A stretch of DNA of 64,000 bases, taken from Pomphorhynchus laevis (lineage: Eukaryota > Acanthocephala > Palaeacanthocephala > Echinorhynchida > Pomphorhynchidae). Below the pieces are notes generated by a model. It was not told where the DNA came from and did no database searches. It was given only the letters and a program-made list of their open reading frames with translations. The stretch is taken from the NCBI GenBank assembly GCA_012934845.2, contig WNNJ02001288.1:62001-126000 (forward strand), written 5' to 3'. A program made the position numbers and the translations under genes. Shown here piece after piece: positions 56,662 through 64,000 of the stretch (position 1 is the first letter of the stretch; every line of letters begins with the position of its first letter).

Positions 56662-59525
56662 ATAAATACAAGATGGATTTCTTATCATAAACCTTAAAAC
56701 ATTTAAAAGTGAACTTTTTATCGAGGAGTTTAAAAAGCTTTTCAATCGTTTACGGGAACCATAAATAGTGTGAATTTTATTTCTTATGACTAACAAATCA
56801 TCAACACGAACGTATTGTTCCGGATAATGATAGCTGCAGCTAGCGTGGTATAAAAATAAATTAGTTTTATTGATCCTACCCCGAAATTTAGAATAAATAA
56901 TAATATTTTATGTAAATACAAGATGAACATCTTATCATAAACTTTAAAACATTTAAAAGTGAATCACTATCGAGGAGTTTAAAGAGCTTTTCAATCGTTT
57001 ACGGCAACCATAAATAGCATAAATTTTATTTCTTATGACTAACAAATCATCAACACGAACGTATTGTTCCGGAAAAATGATTGCTACAGCTAGCGTGGTA
57101 TAAAAATAAATTAGTTTTATTGATCCTACTCCGAAATTTAGAATAAATAATAATATTTTATGTAAATACAAGATGAACATCTTATCATAAACTTTAAAAC
57201 ATTTAAAAGTGAATCACTGTCGAGGAGTTTAAAAAGCTTTTCAATCGTTTACGGGAACCATAAATAGCGTGAATTTTATTTCTTATGACTAACAAATCAT
57301 CAGCACGAACGTATTGTTCCGGATAATGATAGCTGCAGCTAGCGTGGTATAAAAATAAATTAGTTTTATTGATCCTAATCCAAATTTAAAATAAATAATA
57401 ATATTTTATGTAAATACAAGATGAACATCTTATTATAAACTTTAAAACATTTAAAAATGAACTTTTTATCGAGGAGTTTAAAAAGCTTTTCAATCGTTTA
57501 CGGGAACCATAAATAGTGTGAATTTTATTTCTTATGACTAACAAATCATCAACACGAACGTATTGTTCCGGATAATGATAGCTGCAGCTAGCGTGGTATA
57601 AAAATAAATTAGTTTTATTGATCCTAATCCGAAATTTAAAATAAATAATAATATTTTATGTAAATACAAGATGAACATCTTATTATAAACTTTAAAACAT
57701 TTAAAAATGAACTTTTTATCGAGGAGTTTAAAAAGCTTTTCAATCGTTTACGGGAACCATAAATAGTGTGAATTTTGTTTCTTATAACTAACAAATCATC
57801 AACACGAACGTATTGTTCCGGATAATGATAGCTGCACCTAGCGTGGTATAAAAATAAATTAGTTTTATTGATCCTACTCCGAAATTTAGAATAAATAATA
57901 ATATTTTATGTAAATACAAGATGAACATCTTATCATAAACTTTAAAACATTTAAAAGTGAATCACTGTCGAGGAGTTTAAAAAGCTTTTCAATCGTTTAC
58001 GGGAACCATAAATAGCGTGAATTTTATTTCTTATGACTAACAAATCATCAGCACGAACGTATTGTTCCGGATGATGATAGCTGCAGCTAGCGTGGTATAA
58101 AAATAAATTAGTTTTATTGATCCTAATCCGAAATTTAAAATAAATAATAATATTTTATGTAAATACAAGATGAACATCTTATTATAAACTTTAAAACATT
58201 TAAAAATGAACTTTTTATCGAGGAGTTTAAAAAGCTTTTCAATCGTTTACGGGAACCATAAATAGTGTGAATTTTATTTCTTATGACTAACAAATCATCA
58301 GCACGAACGTATTGTTCCGGATAATGATAGCTGCAGCTAGCGTGGTATAAAAATAAATTAGTTTTATTGATCCTAATCCGAAATTTAAAATAAATAATAA
58401 TATTTTATGTAAATACAAGATGAACATCTTATTATAAACTTTAAAACATTTAAAAATGAACTTTTTATCGAGGAGTTTAAAAAGCTTTTCAATCGTTTAC
58501 GGGAACCATAAATAGTGTGAATTTTGTTTCTTATAACTAACAAATCATCAACACGAACGTATTGTTCCGGATAATGATAGCTGCACCTAGCGTGGTATAA
58601 AAATAAATTAGTTTTATTGATCCTACTCCGAAATTTAGAATAAATAATAATATTTTATGTAAATACAAGATGAACATCTTATCATAAACTTTAAAACATT
58701 TAAAAGTGAATCACTGTCGAGGAGTTTAAAAAGCTTTTCAATCGTTTACGGGAACCATAAATAGCGTGAATTTTATTTCTTATGACTAACAAATCATCAG
58801 CACGAACGTATTGTTCCGGATGATGATAGCTGCAGCTAGCGTGGTATAAAAATATATTAGTTTTATTGATCCTACCCCGAAATTTAGAATAAATAATAAT
58901 ATTTTATGTGAATACAAGATGAACATCTTATCATAAACTTTAAAACATTTAAAAGTGAATCACTATCGAGGAGTTTAAAAAGCTTTTCAATCGTTTACGG
59001 CAACCATAAATAGCATAAATTTTATTTCTTATGACTAACAAATCATCAACACGAACGTATTGTTCCGGAAAAATGATTGCTACAGCTAGCGTGGTATAAA
59101 AATAAATTAGTTTTATTGATCCTACTCCGAAATTTCGAATAAATAATAATATTTTATGTAAATACAAGATGAACATCTTATCATAAACTTTAAAACATTT
59201 AAAAGTGAATCACTGTCGAGGAGTTTAAAAAGCTGTTCATTCGTTTACGGAAACCATAAATTGCATAAATTTTATTTCTTATGACTAACAAATCATCAAC
59301 ACGAACGTATTGTTCCGGAAAAATGATTGCTACGGCTAGCGTGGTATAAAAATTAGTTTTATTGATCCTACTCCGAAATTTCGAATAAATAATAATATTT
59401 TATGTAAATACAAGATGGACATCTTATCATAAACTTTAAAACATGAGAGTGAATCACTATCGAGGAGTTTAAAAAGCTTTTCAATCGTTTACGGAAACCA
59501 TAAATAGCATGAATTTTATTTCTCA
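56662..59525. repeat. 250-bp satellite, array 2 (about 11 units)
   Basis: Marker TATTGTTCCGG at 56813, 57062, 57312, 57561, 57811, 58060, 58310, 58560, 58809, 59058 and 59308, a period of 249-250. Units fall into types: GGAAAAATGATTGCTAC (57062, 59058, 59308), GATGATGATAG (58060, 58809) and GCTGCACCTAGCG (57811, 58560). The last two recur at a spacing of about 750 bases, a three-unit higher-order repeat. The array starts mid-unit at TAAATACAAGATGG and fades at 59.5 kb. Confidence 0.92.
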
Positions 59526-60685
59526 TGTCTACATTCGCATGATAAATAAAGTGCATAAATCTTAATAAAAAATAAAAAGTAATTCCATTAAATTTAATTA
59601 ACATGATAAAATGTAAAAGAAAGTTGAACCCTATCGAGTTAAAATAGCTTTGTTGACAGAAATTTGTTGACAGAAACTCAAAGTAAATATTTGTAATTAT
59701 CTTGTTCATAACTGGCGACGCTCAATGAAAGCGTTGTCTTATAAATAGTTAAACTGACTGCTATTTCTGCTTTGAACTCGATGTAAACCTATGAATCGTG
59801 ATATAAACCGATAATTGTTTTATGATCGATATCTTTATCCTGACGCTTACCACAATGATTTGATTGTACTATCGTACTGTGTTCCACTAATCATTTATTT
59901 AAATATTAATGCCATTTGGAGTATATGCCATTAATGCAAACAAGTGAAAACTCTATTGATTATGAATAAATCATTTTCATGATTTATTCGATTTATTTTT
60001 ACTTCTAAAGTAATCAATCAGCTTGGAATCTTACAAAGAATCCGTAATATTCTCTAATAATAATGTAATCAATCATCAACTATTTTGTTATTGTTATTTT
60101 TACATTTGCAAAACTTCGTGACCTTCCAAAAATGTAATCACGAAGGTAAGCGATTACATAAAAATATTTATTTTGCGTAAGACAAGAAATTTATAAATTT
60201 ATTTTGTAGCATCGTTCTGGATAATATTATCACGAACGTAAGTTTATTGATTCAATCAATTCTTTATTTGATTTATGAAATCATTTCAATGTGGTTTAAG
60301 GCCGTGAATAAACATGCAAAAAAAATAAATATAATTATGGAATATATAATATATTAATTTTTAGTAACTTTTAGGAAAAATTAATCTAATTCTTACTAAA
60401 ACAAATATAGACGTTAAAGGAGGTATTTAAATTTTGCTTTTAACATTGAAATAAGTTCATTTAAAAAACAATAATTAACTCATATCTTAAAGATACAAAC
60501 TATACAAGGAACATATGCAAAAATAATACCGAAGAAATATGTAATAAAATACATTAAGCAACTACGCTTTGTGTATGAATAGAATAAGGTATTAATCAAC
60601 TCAAAAGCAATAACATGTGAATAACATGTGAATAAAATATTACTATTAATCTATATTATAATAATATAGTTGTTTATTATGTATT
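59526..60685. other. AT-rich stretch after satellite
   Basis: Unique AT-rich DNA without a gene or element that I recognise. Confidence 0.35.
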
Positions 60686-60689
60686 ATAC

Positions 60690-60905
60690 TACTTCTGCCA
60701 ATTCCTTGTACCACGTCATTCAATCCTAATGGGTACATGGAATTAAGCGTTTTAATCCAAAAATTTTCTAATATTTTTTGATTTAAAGTTCGAGTTACTC
60801 GTGTATGGTTTATGCACACGTTTATTGAAAAATCTTACTTAATGTGTAATGCATGCTTGAAAGAAATGTACATATTACATCTATGGTCCTCCACACTGCT
60901 CTAAT
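60690..60905 (-). mobile_element. Penelope-like endonuclease end (fragment)
   Basis: The minus strand reads RCNMYISFKHALHIK, a stop, then TRVTRTLNQKILENFWIKTL and NSMYPLGLND. The FWIKTL-x3-YP-GLN block is typical of the region after the GIY-YIG endonuclease at the end of Penelope-like polyproteins. Only about 70 codons survive. Confidence 0.5.
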
Positions 60906-61079
60906 AAAGAAAATTTTCACAATTATAGTACACGATTAACCATTCACAAGTTAAATTTCATTTCATTTCAATTCTTTGAATTTTATTTGTTCTTTTTTTA
61001 ATTATGTTGATTTATTCATTAAATTAAAAGAAACTCACTTTATAAAAGTTTAAATCATAGAAAAGCTTAAGATTAAAAT

Positions 61080-61314
61080 ATTTAATTTCAAATTTATTTA
61101 CCGTATAAAATACTTAGATTAAGTTAACTGATCTGCAATATATGAATTATTATATCGAAATTAATGGATAAATTCAGCTAACTGAGTCTACGTATGTAAT
61201 ATAATTATAAAATAAACAAATCATAATAATGCTAAATCAAAATTTAATAATTAAATAATAAAATAAATAATTGTTACAATATTGTTTATTATTTTAAATC
61301 AAGTCGAAAAAAAA
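61080..61314 (-). repeat. Interspersed repeat, 3' half (split copy)
   Basis: Minus strand: CGACTTGATTTAAAATAATA, ATTTTGATTTAGCATTATTA and the end marker TACGTAGACTCAGTTAGCTG. It begins at just the point of the repeat where the half at 63866-64000 stops; the two are one copy split by the LINE-EAF insertion. Confidence 0.75.
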
Positions 61315-61420
61315 TTTTTTTTTGCTTGTCGACAATTGTTTAAAGTGAATACACCATTCAAAGTTTGACAGTATTAACGATATAGTTAACCTCTTCGTAT
61401 AATGTCCATAATCGATAGCG

Positions 61421-62389
61421 TTAGACTTCCTCCTCTTCGTTATCACTACTTTCAGATAGCGCCTGATCATCTAGAATATCTGAATCAACCGATCCACGGA
61501 CAACTAGCCGGCCTTTTTCCGGTATCATCTGCTTGTTTTTAGTGGGCGTGATTATTTGATCTGTTTCACAAAAGTCAGTTAATAATTCTGTTTCATAATT
61601 AAAACTTCCGTCCGATTCGTGATTATCACTATTTGCATTCGATAAACTGTCAGTTAATTCAGAATCAGATAATGTATGTACGTCATGTGTCATATAACCG
61701 ACGGTCTGTTTACTAATTTCGGTTTCTGGCTGTGAGTTTATAGGTAAAGATTCAGGATCATCAGCGTCGTTATTATTTGATGAATTGTCACATTGTTGCA
61801 GAAAGGTGTCAAAATGTGGCTTAATTTTGCTTGAAAGACTTTGGGGCTTTACTGTGATTGCAGAGCTCAATACTTTTAGTGTGAATTTTCCGTTTTCTTC
61901 TATAAGTACACAATCTATGTAGGAACACAATTTATGAGTTCCTGTAAAAACTGGCGTATCGACACTGGATCCTGGTATATTAGCTAGCGTGACAGTTACT
62001 TCATTTGTATTGTTAAATTCAATGTATCCAGGAGCGGACTGATCAATTGACGATGGAAGAGAGTCAAATGCCAGATCAAGTGCCTGGAAGGGGTTCATTC
62101 TTCGTGTGGGATTTTCCATTATGCGGTTAGTAATCTCGTAATACGGTCGGTTTAACATATCAATGCTAGATAATATAGCTTTTGAATTTCCTATCATGAG
62201 TGCTATTGATATTCGTTGAAAGAGCCGTGCAGATGCGATGCTGTATGGTATAGATGATCGAATTGCTAAGTATCGGGCGATTCGTCTGATGATTTTCTCC
62301 CCTTCCATATTCCAGCCGCCGTAACACTCCAAGACTGCAGGTATGAAGTTATATCTCGTATCAATTAGCAGCTGCGTAACCAGGCACAT
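61421..62389 (-). CDS. EAF-family (ELL-associated factor) protein fused to LINE C-terminus
   Basis: 322 open codons. Residues about 8-75 are LINE C-terminus (DTRYNFIPAVLECYGGWN, RLFQRISIALMIGNSKAI). Residues about 101-190 are the EAF domain: SIDQSAPGYIEF, EVTVTLANIPGS, PVFTG, DCVLIEENGKFTLKVLSSAI and TVKPQSLSSKI. They align in order with animal EAF1/EAF2 (GYLEV, VTITLPNIEGS, VFKG, CILII, LEKLSSNITVKK, SSKI). A Ser/Asp/Glu-rich tail ends in LSESSDNEEEEV, like the LSES-x-SDSDD end of EAF2. EAF proteins bind ELL and stimulate RNA polymerase II elongation. An internal ATG at 62119 (MENPTRR) could start a free EAF protein. There are no introns, although animal EAF genes have several, so this is a processed copy. 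Whether it is expressed is unknown. Confidence 0.82.
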   Translation of the reverse strand: MCLVTQLLIDTRYNFIPAVLECYGGWNMEGEKIIRRIARYLAIRSSIPYSIASARLFQRISIALMIGNSKAILSSIDMLNRPYYEITNRIMENPTRRMNPFQALDLAFDSLPSSIDQSAPGYIEFNNTNEVTVTLANIPGSSVDTPVFTGTHKLCSYIDCVLIEENGKFTLKVLSSAITVKPQSLSSKIKPHFDTFLQQCDNSSNNNDADDPESLPINSQPETEISKQTVGYMTHDVHTLSDSELTDSLSNANSDNHESDGSFNYETELLTDFCETDQIITPTKNKQMIPEKGRLVVRGSVDSDILDDQALSESSDNEEEEV

Positions 62390-63863
62390 AAGCTGACTGG
62401 CGAAGAAAGGATTTCTGTAGTGGATGTCTTACCGCAAAGTCTATGGCATCTGAAGGATCCCCGTAGATCAGAATATCGGCTGGCCGTTCTTGTAGATTTT
62501 GGACAAGGTTGCGAACCTCGCAACCCACATGCATTCCTGCTGATTGTGCCGCCTGGAGAACGACGTCACGAATTCCATTATGACGCATTCCTGGAAAACC
62601 ACCGTAGTTGCAAGTTAGTGCATGGAAGCCCTCAGCATCTGCGTTTCGAAAACATCGACTACAACGGTAGTCACTTGGAGCAATTTGCAGGGCTAACCAC
62701 ATTCTTATAATAATTGTAAATTCTTGGTAGGTAAGAGCTAGGCCGAGACTTCGATTTGGGGCGCATTGTAACCATGCGTTCGCATGTGGCTGTGATACCG
62801 CTATTAGTCTGGCCCTTGTCCGATCATCTCCTGTGTCTAATATATTTTTCCGCTTCTCCGAGTCGGTTTTGAACGATATTTGATGTTGTCTTGTGGATGA
62901 AGCCTGTTGTTCCACTTCTGCTCCGTGTAGCGCAAGTATTTCATTCGCGTTTACAAATCCCGGAATTGTATTTGGATCCTGGTTCACAAACGCGGCCACT
63001 GTGCTGACGCTTGCAGCAAAGGCTGCCGCTCTGTGTTTGTTTGTACTCCTAAGGCCCAGATCGCCCATTTTTAGTGGGAGGTCAACTTGAGATCGTGTTC
63101 GCGCTGACAGTTGTATTGAAGCGATGATTTCCATCGCCCGTATCACAGCATTATCAAACTGCTTACAGAAAAGTTCGGTGCTTGCTGGATCTACATTCCT
63201 CATTAGGAATGCTATTCGTTGAGCGGAAGCACAGTGGCGCAATAGCAGGTAGGCCATTAGCGTCCGGAAGCGACGCGACAAGCTCTGTGTTATTTACTAG
63301 GTTTGGTAAGTAACTATTTATGAGATATGCTTATACAAACTCTTGCGAACCAATTGGGCATCACAAAAAAAAGTAAAATTGCCGTCAATCTTGGTATGTG
63401 GAGAGTGAGTCCATCCTGTCTGCATTAAGATAATTGATTCTGTGTGGCCTATTAATTCGGTTTTTTGCCAATTCATTGATAGTCCGATTTTTTCCAGCTC
63501 ATTTGCAATCATGTTTAATGTGATAGCAACTGCCTTGGGTTCACCTCCAATTATTCCATCGTCTAAATACCACTTGTTAAAACTGATACCTATAACCGAG
63601 TTGACTTTCCGAATAATCGGTTGGATTGCCAGTGCGAAAAGGAATGGGCCCAGAAGGTCCCCTTGTTGTACTCCTGCTGACGATGTAAGGCTTTTTGCTG
63701 CTCCAAATCGTAATTTTGATGGTTGCGAGTAGCACCATTTGATCCACGGTCCGATATAAGGTGCTTCAATGTCGACTGCGTCAATAAAGCATTGCCTGTC
63801 AACTGTATTAAAGGCGTTCAAAACATCCACTTTCGCCCATACCCAATTTTCCGAGGTATGCAT
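62361..63863 (-). pseudogene. R2-like LINE RT-endonuclease, frameshifted
   Basis: RT part (63863-63318): VDVLNAFNTVDRQCF, GVQQGDLLGPFLFALAIQPI and the catalytic FNKWYLDDG. Two compensating shifts lie between about 63318 and 63245. Then (63281-62361) come the post-RT region, the finger CSRCFRNADAEGFHALTCNY and the restriction-like endonuclease (RHNGIRDVVLQAA, RPADILIYGDPSDAIDFAV). Another shift near 62370 passes into the frame shared with EAF. The YLDDG box and sequence place it in a different subfamily from copy A (YADD). The N-terminus is missing by 5' truncation. Confidence 0.8.
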
Positions 63864-63865
63864 TT

Positions 63866-64000
63866 AAATAAAAAACGAAATTTAAAATAAGTCATTTTTA
63901 TGAATTGACTAATGAATAACATACTTTGTATTGTCCGTTATAATAAATAAAGTATGTTGTTTATTATTGAATAATAAATAGCAGACGTTGTATTTTGAGG
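63866..64000 (-). repeat. Interspersed repeat, 5' half (split copy)
   Basis: Minus strand from the window end: ATACAACGTCTGCTATTTAT, a small insertion (about 63915-63965), then TAGTCAATTCATAAAAATGA, TTATTTTAAATTTCGTTTTT, stopping where the LINE-EAF insertion begins. It is the missing partner of 61080-61314. Confidence 0.75.

Larger units (their letters stand above)
61315..63865 (-). mobile_element. R2-like LINE fused to EAF domain (chimeric insertion)
   Basis: One minus-strand insertion. It starts inside an RLE-LINE reverse transcriptase (5'-truncated), passes through the endonuclease and C-terminus, runs in frame into an EAF-family protein with its stop, then a ~98-base 3' untranslated region and an A9 run (61323-61315). 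Both flanks are complementary halves of a single interspersed repeat in one orientation, meeting in the T-rich segment TTTTTTATTTTAACTTGATT. T-rich sequence on both sides fits a target duplication. The whole chimera thus behaves as one retrotransposed unit. Confidence 0.75.

Noticed and set aside
47162-59176. Repeated 75-codon minus frames beginning MFILYLHKILL
   Set aside because: They recur with the 250-bp satellite unit (47162, 56953, 58949), lack protein-like composition and are by-products of the repeat.
61421-62389. A purely LINE-encoded acidic C-terminal extension
   Set aside because: Sibling copies A, C and D end without it, and the segment aligns in order with animal EAF proteins, including the last residues.
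1-64000. CRISPR arrays, bacterial operons or ribosomal RNA genes
   Set aside because: No spaced short repeats, ribosome-binding sites or rRNA sequence were seen; spliced animal genes and LINEs show eukaryotic nuclear DNA.

Overview
The window is nuclear DNA from an invertebrate animal; I cannot name the species. It is very AT-rich, with GT-AG introns, several of them only 44-52 bases long. Two animal housekeeping genes read cleanly in the standard code: PRPF38A (5005-14886, seven exons, spliceosome) and DMAP1 (16695-24976, nine exons, chromatin). They lie head to tail on the + strand. Almost everything else is mobile or repetitive DNA.

Layout. 1-2.1 kb: 5' half of a CR1-like LINE (-). 2.6-4 kb: rearranged Penelope-like element (-). 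5-14.9 kb: PRPF38A, whose introns hold a Ty3/gypsy fossil, a decayed endonuclease-type LINE (R2-like) and a large palindrome. 15.1-15.85 kb: a tandem repeat of about 345 bp carrying a hammerhead ribozyme. 16.7-25 kb: DMAP1, with Penelope-like pieces, a structured 229-bp insertion with 20-bp target duplications, and repeat copies in its introns. 26-31 kb: a spectrin-like relic, a decayed I/Jockey-type LINE and a Rex3-type RTE fragment. 31-36 kb: small unassigned ORFs, palindromes, a TA microsatellite and a 364-bp tandem dimer. 36-46.7 kb: several CR1-like LINE copies on both strands. 46.7-59.5 kb: a 250-bp satellite in two blocks, separated by about 9 kb of retroelements (a nearly intact CR1-like LINE and three R2-like copies). 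61.3-63.9 kb: an R2-like LINE whose reading frame runs directly into an EAF-family (ELL-associated factor) transcription elongation domain.

The most striking object is that last one. The LINE and EAF parts share one open frame, end in a short A-run, and together split a single copy of an interspersed repeat. This is what is expected if they moved as one unit (retrotransposition of a LINE-host chimeric RNA). The EAF part is open to a family-like acidic C-terminus, while the LINE part upstream has frameshifts.

The hosts' genes do not form an operon. PRPF38A acts in pre-mRNA splicing and DMAP1 in NuA4/SRCAP-type chromatin complexes. The retroelements use the introns and the satellite as landing sites.
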